Source of the DNA: AP-15 sp963833745
Lineage (GTDB): Bacteria; Pseudomonadota; Alphaproteobacteria; ATCC43930; CGMCC-115725
Length of the DNA stretch: 64,000 nt
Assembly: GCA_963833745.1 (NCBI GenBank)
Contig: CAWHZD010000008.1
Coordinates: 434,001-498,000, forward strand
Reading direction: 5' to 3'
Both the position numbers and the translations under genes were made by a program. Each line of letters begins with the position of its first letter. Positions within the stretch are counted from its first letter, which is position 1. Positions 29,520 to 39,850 of the stretch are shown in pieces. The notes under the pieces are model-generated. The model worked only from the letters and a program-made list of their open reading frames with translations, searched no databases and was not told the DNA's origin.

Positions 29520-32147
29520 TCAGATGACGCCCTCCTCGGCAAGCCGCTCGACTTCGCTCGGGCTGCGGCCGAGCAACTCGGTCAGCACCCACATATTGTC
29601 CTCGCCGTAGCACGGCGCACCGCGATTGGTCGGGCCGCCGATATAGGCCGGGGTCCGGCTCAACTTCATCGGCAATTCGTAGATCGGCCAGGTGCCGATC
29701 TTGGTGCCGGTGACCTCGGTCAGCCATTTGAGGTGGCGCAGCTGCGGGTCGCCGTCGACGCGATCCTCGGAATTCTGGCACACCCCGGCCGGCACTCCGG
29801 CTTTCTGCAATTTCATCATGCAGTCGAAGCGGTCCTGGGTCTTGGTCCAGGTCGCCACGGCGGCATCGAGCGAGTCCTGATGATGCAGGCGCTGATCCAG
29901 CGTCGCGAAGCGACGGTCGTCGAGCCATTCGCCATGCTCCGCTACCCGGGCAAAGGCGCGCCATTCGTCATCGGTGAAGCAGGCAACGGCGATCCAGCGA
30001 TCCTTGCCCCGGCAAGGATAGGCGCCGTGGGGCGCGGCCGGCTTGTAGGGCGAGCGGTTGCCGTAGCGGCGGAAGATGCGCTCGTTGGCCGACCAGTCGA
30101 GGATCGTGGCACCGGTCAGGAAAATGCCGGACTCGCATTGCGAGGCGTCGATCCATTGGCCCTCGCCGGTGCGCTCGCGGTGGTAGATCGCACCCAACAG
30201 CGCCAGCGCGTAGCCGTAGGCGCCCATCCAGTCGAGGTAGGAATAGCCCCAGCCGACCGGCATCGCCGGCTCCGGCAGGCCCGACATCTCGCCCTGCCCG
30301 CCAAACGCCGCGGCGACCGGGCCGACGGTGCGCATCCGCCCGTAAGTGCCGTGGGCGCCCATGCCCGATTGCTGGATGTAGATGATGTCGGGCCGGATCG
30401 ACTTTAACACGTCGTAGCCGAGCCCCAACCGCTGCAGCACACCGGGCGAAAACCCTTCCGCCACCACATCGCAGATCCGCACCATGTCCTTGGCGATCTG
30501 CAACCCCTTTGGGTGGCGGATGTTGAGTGAGATGCCGCGCTTGCCGGCGTTCTTGTTGTTGAACTGGCCGCCCATGTCGGGATCGCGCACCGGGGGAAGC
30601 GGCCCCGTCGCCGCGTCGCGCGCCGCGCGGCCGCCGACCGGAGCCATCGCCGCCAGCCGCGTGTCGGGATTGTCCTTCCACTCGACCTTGTAGCTCTCCG
30701 CCCCCAGCGCCGCGAGAAATCGCGTGCCGCCCGCCGAGGCCAGAAACCAGGCGAAGTCGAAGATCTTTATCCCCTGCAGCGGGAACGGCTTGTCGTGCAT
30801 CGCCGACAGACGCGGGTTCTCGGCGCGGCGCGGTTGTGCCGGCACGCTCGGCCGGCGCGCCGCTTTGCCAAGCAAGCCCTCCCTGAGTACCGCGTCGGTG
30901 TCTTCGCCCAAGAGCGGCGCGCGCCGGCCGACCTGCCAGCTTGTCCGGGTGGCGAGCCATTTGCTGGTCGGATAGCGAAACGAGCGGCCGAGCTCGGGAT
31001 GCTCGACATCGGCAAAGGTCTTGCGCGCCAGCCAGTGCTCGTCGAGCGCATTCTCGTGCGGCTTGCGCAATGGCGCCCAGAGGAGGCCGGCATCCTGCGC
31101 CTCGCGCCACGGCATGTCGGCATAGGTCCAGGCGCGGACAAAGCGCTGCACCACGTCGAGCATGTGCGCGCGCGCCTCGTCGCCGGCCGCCGTGCCCGGC
31201 ACCTGACGCGCCCGCAGATCGGCGTCGGGCGGGGGCGGCTGCAGATCGGCCTGCGCGCCGAATTTCGACAGCAGCGGCACCAGGTTGTTCAGGTCGCGCG
31301 CGCCCATGCCGTGGGTGATGTACCAGCGCCCGTCCTTGGTGTGGCAAATGCCCGGCGAATGGTTCGGGAATTCGGCGGCGTGGCGGTTGGTCATCCGCCA
31401 CAACGGCACGCGCCGCATGACCCAGTGCATGATGTCCTGCTCGGGGTTCTTCGACACCGCCTCGTGGATCGCGACCGAGACATCCTGCCCTTCGCCGCTG
31501 CGTTCGCGGTGGATCAGCGCCGCGATGATCCCGGTCGCCAATTGCTCGCCGGCGATGTGGTACGCATGCCAGATCTGCGGTGCGATCGGCGGCGTGTCGT
31601 ATTCGAGGTTGGGGTCGGGGTCGTAACCGCAATTCATCATGATCCCGCCGAGGGCGAGATGGATCAGGTCGGAACCTTTGAGGTCCTTCCACGGGCCGTC
31701 GTCGCCGAACGGCGTCATCCGCGCCGTGACCAGCGCCGGGAACCGGGCGTTAAGCGCGGCCCGATCGAGACCCAGCGCCTCGTTGAGCGCGCCGCAGCTG
31801 GCGTCGAGCAGGATGTCGGCGCCGCCGAGCAGCCGCAGCAGGTGCTCGCAGGAGGGCGCCTCGCGCAGGTCGAGCACCACTGACTTTTTGTTGCGGTTGT
31901 AGTTCCAGAAAAACAGCGAGCGTTCGAGACCGGGCTGGTCTTCGAGGAAAGGCCCGATCCGCCGTGTGGCATTGCCTTCGGGCGGTTCGATCTTGATTAC
32001 CTCGGCGCCGAGCCCGGCGAGCAGCAGTCCGGTGTATTCGGCGCGCTCGTCGGCGATCTCGATCACCCGCAGGCCGTTGAGCATGCCCGGCCCGGCGTTG
32101 CCCATCATTTCGCCCGGCCCAGCCGCGATCTCTGCTTGCGTCGCCAA
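29520..32147 (-). CDS. Class III (CaiB/BaiF) CoA-transferase, double-domain
   Basis: An 875-residue fusion of two family III CoA-transferase domains, about residues 20-420 and 455-870. Domain 1 begins LNGLRVIEIADERAEYTGLL with LGAEVIKIEPPEGN; domain 2 begins LQGIKIFDFAWFLASAGGTR with LGAESYKVEWKDNPDTR. Both carry HRER(S/T)GEGQ. Aligned on that string, the catalytic aspartate is present in domain 2 (YLDWMGAYG) but is His in domain 1 (YHIAGEQLA), so domain 1 may be inactive or differently used. TTG 32147 has GGGAGGG about 6 nt upstream and is preferred over earlier in-frame codons. The substrate is unknown; the DUF35 protein gene nearby also belongs to acyl-CoA metabolism. Confidence 0.88.
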   Translation of the reverse strand: MATQAEIAAGPGEMMGNAGPGMLNGLRVIEIADERAEYTGLLLAGLGAEVIKIEPPEGNATRRIGPFLEDQPGLERSLFFWNYNRNKKSVVLDLREAPSCEHLLRLLGGADILLDASCGALNEALGLDRAALNARFPALVTARMTPFGDDGPWKDLKGSDLIHLALGGIMMNCGYDPDPNLEYDTPPIAPQIWHAYHIAGEQLATGIIAALIHRERSGEGQDVSVAIHEAVSKNPEQDIMHWVMRRVPLWRMTNRHAAEFPNHSPGICHTKDGRWYITHGMGARDLNNLVPLLSKFGAQADLQPPPPDADLRARQVPGTAAGDEARAHMLDVVQRFVRAWTYADMPWREAQDAGLLWAPLRKPHENALDEHWLARKTFADVEHPELGRSFRYPTSKWLATRTSWQVGRRAPLLGEDTDAVLREGLLGKAARRPSVPAQPRRAENPRLSAMHDKPFPLQGIKIFDFAWFLASAGGTRFLAALGAESYKVEWKDNPDTRLAAMAPVGGRAARDAATGPLPPVRDPDMGGQFNNKNAGKRGISLNIRHPKGLQIAKDMVRICDVVAEGFSPGVLQRLGLGYDVLKSIRPDIIYIQQSGMGAHGTYGRMRTVGPVAAAFGGQGEMSGLPEPAMPVGWGYSYLDWMGAYGYALALLGAIYHRERTGEGQWIDASQCESGIFLTGATILDWSANERIFRRYGNRSPYKPAAPHGAYPCRGKDRWIAVACFTDDEWRAFARVAEHGEWLDDRRFATLDQRLHHQDSLDAAVATWTKTQDRFDCMMKLQKAGVPAGVCQNSEDRVDGDPQLRHLKWLTEVTGTKIGTWPIYELPMKLSRTPAYIGGPTNRGAPCYGEDNMWVLTELLGRSPSEVERLAEEGVI

Positions 32148-32306
32148 GACGTTCCCTCCCAAATGGTTCCAGCCCCGAAAGCGAAGTGAGGATAATCCCG
32201 CCCGAGCCAACGCGGTCAAGCCTCGGGGGCCGTTGCGGAACGTTTTCCCTGGTGCCTGCTGCCGGTGGCTGTCAGTGACCGGTTTCGCCGTCGGAGGCTA
32301 CGAACG

Positions 32307-32771
32307 ATGCTGGTGAGAGAGCGAGATCGAATTTATATGGAGGTGCCGGCAAAAGCGGAACCCGCCGACAATGTGTTGACGCGCGATTATTACACACAGC
32401 TGCCGCAAATGCGCCTGACGGGTAATTCAGCCGATCGCCCGATGTTGCCGGAAACATCAACAGAAGTCACACTCGACGGCAATGACGTCGCCAAGCTGGT
32501 CGAATGCGCTGTCCGGCATCCCAGTCCAAATATGCGATATGGCGTATTGGCAGCCATCTGGAACCACCCCAACTCGTTTCGACAAATTTTTGAGTTTGGT
32601 CTCAGCGCGCCACCCGCCTTTTCCGAAATCCGCGAGATCGTGGCGGAAGAGCTTGATAAGCGCTCTGCCACGGCAAAATCTTCGGCTTCGCAACCGGGTA
32701 AGCCAGCCGCCGAAACACTGCTGCCCCGGATGCCCTTGCCGGCGCACCTGCGAGACCGCGAGAGGCGATAG
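32307..32771 (+). CDS. Hypothetical protein
   Basis: A 154-residue protein I do not recognise. ATG 32307 has GGAGG 9 nt upstream; ATG 32337 is a possible later start. It shows no signal peptide or membrane helix. The middle part (ECAVRHPSPNMRYGVLAAIW and FEFGLSAPPAFSEIREIVAE) looks like a compact helical fold and the C-terminus is Pro/Arg-rich and probably disordered. The gene has noticeably lower GC than its neighbours in its first half. It is divergent from the CoA-transferase gene and followed by a REP-like repeat. Existence as a gene is supported by ribosome site, start and codon pattern only. Confidence 0.6.
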   Translation: MLVRERDRIYMEVPAKAEPADNVLTRDYYTQLPQMRLTGNSADRPMLPETSTEVTLDGNDVAKLVECAVRHPSPNMRYGVLAAIWNHPNSFRQIFEFGLSAPPAFSEIREIVAEELDKRSATAKSSASQPGKPAAETLLPRMPLPAHLRDRERR

Positions 32772-32842
32772 TCGGCCGACGGCGCCGCGGCCGTCGTCTG
32801 GCGGTGGGACTCCGGCGCTGGTCCCGCGCCGCCGCCACCGGG

Positions 32843-32910
32843 ATTGCTTCGCTTCGCCCGCAATGACACGCTAAATTGTCGTCATTGCGGGGAGCGAGCG
32901 ACGAAGCAAT
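32843..32910. repeat. Inverted pair of dispersed CATTGCG..CGAAGCAAT repeats
   Basis: Left arm ATTGCTTCGCTTCGCCCGCA.. at 32843-32867 and right arm GTCATTGCGGGGAGCGAGCG.. at 32881-32910 are near-complementary and could form a long hairpin. A related single copy lies at 61248-61273. The element is of the REP type frequent between alphaproteobacterial genes. Confidence 0.7.
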
Positions 32911-32939
32911 TTCGATGCAAGGAGGTACAGGGCGAACAG

Positions 32940-33404
32940 ATGAGCGACTGGAGCAAGGTGATCCGGCCGATCCCGGTTCCGAACGAGTGGACGAAGCCAT
33001 TCTGGGGCGCTGCCAAGCGCGGCGTTCTCGAATTACAGCGCTGCAAGAGCTGCGGACATTTCCAGCACCCGCCCTATGCGACCTGCACCCAATGCGTCTC
33101 GACCGACCTTCGCTTTGAGCCGGTGCGCCATGACGGTGTCGGGGGGGCCGGATCGATCTACGCTTACACCATCATGTACCACACCGGCGACAAGCGCTTT
33201 GCGCCGGCGGTGCCCTACGCCAGCATCATCGTCGAGCTCGACGATGCGCCCGGTGCGCTGCTCGCCGGCAATCTGCTGGACGCCGAATACACCGAGGCGA
33301 AGGTCGGGCGCCGTGTCGAGATCGTCTTCGAGAAGCTGAACGACGACATCACCTTGCCGCAGTTCCGCCTCGCCGCCGGGGAACGTCCTAACGATCAACA
33401 ATGA
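32940..33404 (+). CDS. Zn-ribbon / OB-fold protein (DUF35 family)
   Basis: A 154-residue member of the DUF35 family, typically an accessory subunit binding acyl-CoA next to thiolase- or SCP2-like enzymes. Residues about 13-55 contain the rubredoxin-like zinc ribbon with CKSCGHFQHPPYATCTQC (two CxxC pairs). The remainder is the OB-fold with SIYAYTIMYHTGDKRFAPAV and GNLLDAEYTEAKVGRRVEIV. ATG 32940 is preferred; GGAGG is 14 nt upstream, a long spacing. No thiolase partner is in the window; the divergent CoA-transferase 0.8 kb away is the only other acyl-CoA enzyme, so a joint role is a guess. Confidence 0.87.
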   Translation: MSDWSKVIRPIPVPNEWTKPFWGAAKRGVLELQRCKSCGHFQHPPYATCTQCVSTDLRFEPVRHDGVGGAGSIYAYTIMYHTGDKRFAPAVPYASIIVELDDAPGALLAGNLLDAEYTEAKVGRRVEIVFEKLNDDITLPQFRLAAGERPNDQQ

Positions 33405-33816
33405 TCCAATCCCCTCCGCCTTTTGCGGGCGGCGCTGCCTGAGAACGGACCACCGCAGAGGCGTGCGCTCATTTCCGCCAATTGTTGCGCGGATCGGGGA
33501 CCAAGCGGTCCGGCGGGCCGCGGCGCGGCGCCGGTAAATTCGCCACTTTCGCGCGGTATGCTCGTAACCATCCGGATTGGGCGAGGGCGGTGCCGCGGTG
33601 GATGTCACGGCAGATTTGGCGGGATGCGCCGCGAAGCCGCGCGCAAGGCATCGCGAACATCGCGAACACTCAAGGGTCTGCTCGCGACAATGCAATCTCC
33701 AGGTGGATTTTTGCTGCTGATTTGCTGCAGATGCAGCGGGCGGCCGGAAACGTCTCGATCAACAACTCCGCCTTGCGGCACCCCGGCGCTTGACGCGGGC
33801 GCCGCGGCGGTACGCG
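33405..33816. other. Intergenic region, nothing recognised
   Basis: About 412 bp between the convergent DUF35 and asnS genes. Frames are open on both strands because of the GC content, but none has a family motif or ribosome site. No tRNA, no clear terminator hairpin with a T run. Confidence 0.5.
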
Positions 33817-35227
<1,411 letters not shown>

Positions 35228-35272
35228 GAGGGACACCGGCGATCGCGAAACTTCTCAAAGATATGCAACTAT

Positions 35273-35348
35273 TGGCGTCCCCTACCGGATTCGAACCGGT
35301 GTTGCCGCCGTGAGAGGGCGGCGTCCTAGGCCTCTAGACGAAGGGGAC
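35273..35348 (-). tRNA. tRNA-Glu (anticodon CTC)
   Basis: Read on the minus strand from 35348: acceptor GTCCCCT pairs with AGGGGAC, the T arm is CCGGTTCGAATCCGG, and the anticodon stem CCGCC/GGCGG encloses CTCTCAC, giving anticodon CTC. The discriminator G (35276) is followed by an encoded CCA (35275-35273). The D arm CGTCTAGAGGCCTAGGACG is typical of tRNA-Glu. Confidence 0.95.
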
Positions 35349-35425
35349 GAGGCTCCGGCTGTTAAATAGCGGCTGGCGGCGGCGGCGGCAAGCGCGCGCA
35401 TCTGCCGACCACCAACGCGCACAGG

Positions 35426-35911
35426 TTACTCGCGGAAATTGACGTATTGCAGCGGTTGCTCGATCTTGAGACCGCGGATGACGCCGATTGCGTCTTGCAG
35501 GTCGTCGCGCTTTTTGCCGGTCACGCGCACTTCGTCGCCTTGGATCGACACCTGCACTTTGAGCTTGCTGTCCTTCACTTCGCGGATCAGTTGCCGGGCG
35601 AGGTTCGCATCGACCCCCTGACGCAATGCTATCGTCTGACGTACGGCATTGCCTGAAGCCTTCTCCGGTGGCTTGTAGTCGAGCGCGCCGGGTTCGACCT
35701 TGCGCCGCGTCATGTGCACCTTCAACAATTCATGCATTTGCTTCAGCTTGAGATCGTCGTCGGCAAGAACGGTCAACGCGCAGTCCTTGCGCTCGATCGT
35801 GCATTTGCTGCCCTTGAAGTCAAACCGCGTGGCGATTTCCCGTGTTATCCCGGCGACGGCGTTGTCGACTTCAGCAAGATCGATCCGCGAGACAATGTCG
35901 AAGCTCGGCAC
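35426..35911 (-). CDS. yajQ: YajQ family nucleotide-binding protein
   Basis: Small cytoplasmic protein with two ferredoxin-like domains; relatives bind cyclic di-GMP or nucleotides/RNA. The 161-residue product starts (V)PSFDIVSRIDLAEVDNAV and has TRFDFKGSKCTIER, GNAVRQTIALRQGVDANLAR and the C-terminus GLKIEQPLQYVNFRE, all family hallmarks. GTG 35911 is the start: a GGAGGAGG site lies just upstream and the length is exactly that of the family, while the frame open to 36070 has no similarity. It is monocistronic as far as can be seen; the epimerase gene upstream ends 130 bp away on the same strand. Confidence 0.93.
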   Translation of the reverse strand: MPSFDIVSRIDLAEVDNAVAGITREIATRFDFKGSKCTIERKDCALTVLADDDLKLKQMHELLKVHMTRRKVEPGALDYKPPEKASGNAVRQTIALRQGVDANLARQLIREVKDSKLKVQVSIQGDEVRVTGKKRDDLQDAIGVIRGLKIEQPLQYVNFRE

Positions 35912-36041
35912 GGCGCCCTCCTCCCTCGGCCCCAAACCCCTGGGGTTTCGGGCTTTGATATAGCGCGGATACTGGCCGCAATCAGTCTCGATCTTTGCGG
36001 GCGAATGCCGGCGGCCCGACAACCAAAGGCCGCCTGGCAGG

Positions 36042-36989
36042 TCACCGTTCGCCTTGTCGCCGGCGTGCAAAGGCGCGGGCGGTCGCCGCGAGCGCCTCTT
36101 CGGCCGCCACCGCCGGCAACCAGCCGAGGATGCGGCGCGTCTCGGCGTCGTCGACCTGCAAGGACAGGGTCAGCCGCGACAGCGCCGGCCCCAGCGCCGG
36201 AATAGAGCAAAAGGCCGCGAGGAGCGCCGGCGGAACCGGAAACAGTCGCGCCCGACGCCCGAGCCCGCTCGCCAGCGCCCGGATCAGCCTGGGGGTGGAC
36301 AAGTCAGCGTCGTCGCGCGCCAGCAAGACGCGGCCGCCGGCGGCCGGATGCGTGCACGTCAATGCCAGCAGGTCAATGAGGTTGTCGAGGCAGATCAGGC
36401 TGCGGCGGTTCTCGACGGCGGCAAGCGGCATCGGCACGCCGCTCGCGGTCAGCCCGATCAAGGCTCCGAAGTTCCCTTTGACCCCCGGCCCGTAGACCAG
36501 CGGCGGCCGCAGGATGACGAGATCGAGCCCGGTGTCGCGCGCGGCCGATGCCACCGCATCCTCGATCGCGAGTTTGGCGCGGCCATAGGCATCGCGCGGC
36601 AGCGGCGGGTCGTCGGCGCGCAATGGTCTGCGTGGCGGAGTAGCTGCGCCCATCGCCCGAATTGAGCTGACGTGGACGAGGCGGCGCACGCCCGCTGCGG
36701 CGGCAGCGCGCGCCAGTGCCGCAGCGGTTTCGGCCTCGTGCTCGCCGGCGCCGGGAGTGACCGGCCGATGCGCACTGGAGGCGAGATGGACAAAGATGTC
36801 GATCCGATCGAGATGCGCGGTCCAATCGGTCTGCGGGCCGAGGTCACCGACCGGGCGCAGCGTGACCCCGGCGATGGGGTTCGCCGTGCCGCGCGTCGCG
36901 CCCAGGACGGCGTGGCCGAGCCGCGCCAACTCACGGCAGAGCGCGCTGCCGATGAAGCCTGCCGCACCGCTCACCAGAATACGGGCCAG
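36042..36989 (-). CDS. NAD-dependent epimerase/dehydratase
   Basis: Extended SDR enzyme of about 315 residues, probably acting on a nucleotide sugar. The Rossmann motif is ARILVSGAAGFIGSALC; the catalytic residues are in SSIRAMG and DAYGRAKLAIE (YxxxK), and the substrate region is RPPLVYGPGVKGNFGALIGL. Start choice is unusual: GGAGG (36997-37001 on the plus strand as CCTCC) lies 7 nt before a CTG codon at 36989, which gives the expected N-terminus; the first GTG (36974) would cut off the first beta strand (ARIL). Divergent from a GT4 glycosyltransferase, so both may serve lipopolysaccharide or polysaccharide synthesis (compare the WbpV/WbpL-type pairing). Exact reaction unknown. Confidence 0.85.
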   Translation of the reverse strand: MARILVSGAAGFIGSALCRELARLGHAVLGATRGTANPIAGVTLRPVGDLGPQTDWTAHLDRIDIFVHLASSAHRPVTPGAGEHEAETAAALARAAAAAGVRRLVHVSSIRAMGAATPPRRPLRADDPPLPRDAYGRAKLAIEDAVASAARDTGLDLVILRPPLVYGPGVKGNFGALIGLTASGVPMPLAAVENRRSLICLDNLIDLLALTCTHPAAGGRVLLARDDADLSTPRLIRALASGLGRRARLFPVPPALLAAFCSIPALGPALSRLTLSLQVDDAETRRILGWLPAVAAEEALAATARAFARRRQGER

Positions 36990-37157
36990 TTTGTGCCCTC
37001 CATTCGCGGATCAGCCGATAAATTGCGCAAGCGATCATCGAGCCAATGCAGTAGAGAGGAGCGAGCCCCGCGGCAAGACGGCCGTGACGCACCATCACCC
37101 CTGCTCGCTGCGACCGTGAGTGGCCCGTTACCATTCGACCCTCCCCTCTCCCCCCTC

Positions 37158-38351
37158 GTGTCCTCCCCCGGGCGTGATGGCGGGGAACGGCGCAAGCTGC
37201 TGTTTCTCGTGACCGAGGATTGGTATTTCTGCTCGCACCGTCTGCCGGTCGCGAGGGCGGCGCGCGACGCCGGCTTTGAGGTCGTCGTCGCGACACGGGT
37301 GCGGGCGCATGGCGGGCAGATTAGGGACGAGGGGTTCGCGCTACGCCCGCTCGCTTGGCGGCGTCGCGGCGACGGAATAACCGGTGCGGCAAGGGCAATC
37401 GCGGCAATCACCCGGCTCTACCAGGCTGAGCGGCCGGACATAGTACATCACGTAGCCTTGAAGCCGGTGCTGTTAGGCGGCCTCGCTCACGCTCTTGCCT
37501 TTCGCGGAGCGGCCGATGCGCCGGCAGCGATCGATTCGGTGATGGGTCTCGGTTCCGGTTTCTCGGCGAGCAGCTTTGCAGCGTCGCTGCGCCGGCCGAC
37601 GCTCGGTTTGGCGCTGCGCCTTGCTGCCGGTCGCGACGGGAGTCGCGTCGTCGTGCAGAATCCCGATGACGGCGCCGCACTTGCACGACTGGGGATCGCC
37701 CCCCACCGTATCGCGCTGATCCGCGGATCGGGGGTGGACACCCGCCACTTCGTGCCGCTGCCGATGCCAAGCGGCGAGACCGTTACGATTGCTCTGGTCT
37801 CGCGGATGTTGCGAGACAAGGGCGTGCTTGACGCGGTAGCCGCCATCCGGCTGTTGCGCGGGCGCGGCCTCGCCGTCGAGCTGATCCTGGCGGGCCCCAT
37901 CGACCCCGACAATCCGGGATCGCTGTCGGAGCGAACCCTGTCCGCGCTCACTGCTGAACCGGGCGTGACATGGCTCGGCGCCGTCGCCGACGTGCGCGAG
38001 GTATGGCGCCGCGCGGCGATCGCGGTGCTGCCTACAACCTATGGCGAAGGCGTGCCAAAAGCGCTGCTCGAAGCCGCCGCCTGCGCCCGGCCGATTGTCG
38101 CCAGCGATGTGCCGGGCTGCCGCGAGGCGGTGCTTGCCGGCGCAAACGAGACCGGCATCCTGGTGCCGCCGCGCGGCGTCGGCGCACTGGCCGACGCGAT
38201 CGCCGCCCTCGCCGGCGACCCGACGCGACGGGCGAAAATGGGTTGTCGCGGCAGGAGACTGATCGAAACCCGCTTTGCCGAGGAGATTGTTACGCGCGCG
38301 ACATTGGCGCTTTATCGCGCCGCTCTGGCGGAAAGGACAGCGGTGCCGTGA
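37158..38351 (+). CDS. Glycosyltransferase family 4 protein
   Basis: Retaining GT-B glycosyltransferase of about 397 residues. The N-terminal domain starts KLLFLVTEDWYFCSHRLPVA, a pattern shared by GT4 enzymes of O-antigen and exopolysaccharide loci. The C-terminal domain has ALVSRMLRDKGVLDAV and the donor-binding EGVPKALLEAAACARPIVAS with the EX7E-like arrangement. GTG 37158 is the last reasonable start before the conserved region; a longer frame upstream is antisense to the epimerase gene. Its stop overlaps the GTG of the DUF423 gene by four bases. Sugar and acceptor cannot be deduced. Confidence 0.86.
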   Translation: MSSPGRDGGERRKLLFLVTEDWYFCSHRLPVARAARDAGFEVVVATRVRAHGGQIRDEGFALRPLAWRRRGDGITGAARAIAAITRLYQAERPDIVHHVALKPVLLGGLAHALAFRGAADAPAAIDSVMGLGSGFSASSFAASLRRPTLGLALRLAAGRDGSRVVVQNPDDGAALARLGIAPHRIALIRGSGVDTRHFVPLPMPSGETVTIALVSRMLRDKGVLDAVAAIRLLRGRGLAVELILAGPIDPDNPGSLSERTLSALTAEPGVTWLGAVADVREVWRRAAIAVLPTTYGEGVPKALLEAAACARPIVASDVPGCREAVLAGANETGILVPPRGVGALADAIAALAGDPTRRAKMGCRGRRLIETRFAEEIVTRATLALYRAALAERTAVP

Positions 38352-38719
38352 CCCGCGCCTGGCTCGCCGCTGCGGCCATCGGTGGATTTCTGGCGGTTGC
38401 GGCCGGGGCGGTCGCAGCCCATCTCGCTAAAGGCGATGCGCGGGCGGCGGAATTACTGCGAACCGGCGCGCTGTACGGCATGGTCCACGCCGTCGCACTT
38501 CTCGCCGTGGGTTCGATCGCGGCTCGCGGCGATCGGCCGAGCCTGTTGCTGGCGATCGCAGGATGGAGCTTTGTTGCGGGAATTTTTCTGTTCAGCTTCA
38601 GCCTGTTTGCATTCGCTTTGACCAGATTGGCCTGGTTGGCTGAAGTCACACCGTTTGGCGGCACGGCGCTGCTGATCGGTTGGGCAGCGCTCGGCCTTTA
38701 CGCGGCGCGCCGGGGGTGA
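38348..38719 (+). CDS. DUF423 family membrane protein
   Basis: A 123-residue integral membrane protein with four predicted helices: AWLAAAAIGGFLAVAAGAVA with the family's GAFGAHxL-like AVAAHLAKGD segment, LYGMVHAVALLAVGSIAARG, LLLAIAGWSFVAGIFLFSFS and the last helix with EVTPFGGTALLIGWAALGLY. The order and the TPFGG motif match DUF423 (E. coli YgdD). GTG 38348 shares four bases (GTGA) with the GT4 stop, so it is translated by coupling. Function is not known. Confidence 0.86.
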   Translation: MTRAWLAAAAIGGFLAVAAGAVAAHLAKGDARAAELLRTGALYGMVHAVALLAVGSIAARGDRPSLLLAIAGWSFVAGIFLFSFSLFAFALTRLAWLAEVTPFGGTALLIGWAALGLYAARRG

Positions 38720-38808
38720 TTTGTGGCCGATCCGATCCATCCGGGAAGCGGTTATTGGCGAGGACGCCGATATCCAAAATTCGATGCAGCTTGCTTACGA
38801 GGCTCGCG

Positions 38809-39735
38809 ATGACAACCCTGCTCTATACCCATTCGGCCTGCCTCGAGCACGATCCGGGAATCCATCATCCCGAATCACCGGCCCGCCTGCGCGCGGTATT
38901 GGCGGCGCTCTCCGGCCCGCTCTTCGCCGACCTTGAGCGGCGCGAGGCGCCACAAGCGGCAATCGACGATCTGCTGCGACTGCACCCGAGACACCATGTC
39001 GAGCGCATCCTGAACGCGGTTCCCACGGCAGGCCTGGTCGCCCTCGACGCCGACACGATCTTGTCGCCCGCCTCGGGTCGAGCTGCGTTGCATGCCGCCG
39101 GCGCGGTGACCGCGGCCGTCGACGCGGTCGTTGCCAGGAAAGGCGACAATGCCTTTTGCGCGATACGCCCGCCCGGGCACCATGCCGAGCCCGATCGGGC
39201 GATGGGCTTCTGCATGTTCAACAACGCGGCCGTCGGCGCCTTGCGGGCTCGCGACGTGCACGGTATCGAGCGGGTGGCGGTCGTCGATTTCGACGTCCAT
39301 CACGGCAACGGCACGCAGGCGGCATTCGAAGCCGACGACAGTCTGTTCTACGCATCGACGCATCAATACCCGCTTTATCCCGGCACCGGCGCGGCAAGCG
39401 AGACCGGGGTGGGCAACATCGTCAACGTGCCGCTGCGGCCAATGTCGGGATCGGGGCCGTTTCGCCGGGCGTTCCGCGAGCGCGTGCTGCCGGCGCTCGA
39501 CGACTTTCGCCCGAAGCTGGTGATCGTTTCGGCCGGGTTCGACGCGCACCGTAGCGATCCGCTGGCACAGCTGATGCTGGACGAAGATGATTACGCCTGG
39601 GTCACCGAAAAGCTTGTCGACTTGGCCGGCCGCCATGCTCAGGGACGGCTGGTCTCGACCCTCGAAGGCGGCTACGATCTGGTAGCGCTTGGAGCGAGCG
39701 CCGCAGCCCATCTGCGGGTGCTGATGGCCGCGTGA
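38809..39735 (+). CDS. Histone deacetylase family (class II-like) amidohydrolase
   Basis: Zinc-dependent deacetylase fold of 308 residues; bacterial members act on acetylated polyamines or other small amides (acetoin-utilisation/AphA type). Key motifs from ATG 38809: RPPGHHAEP (His124, His125), GFCMFNNAAVGA, DFDVHHGNGTQ (zinc ligands Asp162 and His164), SAGFDAHRSDPL and the LEGGYD loop. Length and motif order match the family. It sits 115 bp ahead of xseB, an arrangement repeated in many Alphaproteobacteria, although no functional link to isoprenoid genes is known. Confidence 0.92.
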   Translation: MTTLLYTHSACLEHDPGIHHPESPARLRAVLAALSGPLFADLERREAPQAAIDDLLRLHPRHHVERILNAVPTAGLVALDADTILSPASGRAALHAAGAVTAAVDAVVARKGDNAFCAIRPPGHHAEPDRAMGFCMFNNAAVGALRARDVHGIERVAVVDFDVHHGNGTQAAFEADDSLFYASTHQYPLYPGTGAASETGVGNIVNVPLRPMSGSGPFRRAFRERVLPALDDFRPKLVIVSAGFDAHRSDPLAQLMLDEDDYAWVTEKLVDLAGRHAQGRLVSTLEGGYDLVALGASAAAHLRVLMAA

Positions 39736-39850
39736 CCGGACGCCGTCGAGGCCGCGCTGTTGCGGTTTTACGATTGCGGCGAGATATTGGGCCTTCGCAA
39801 ACCGCGAGAACGCCCTTCCAACCTCGCGTAATTTGCTAGATAGAACACAG

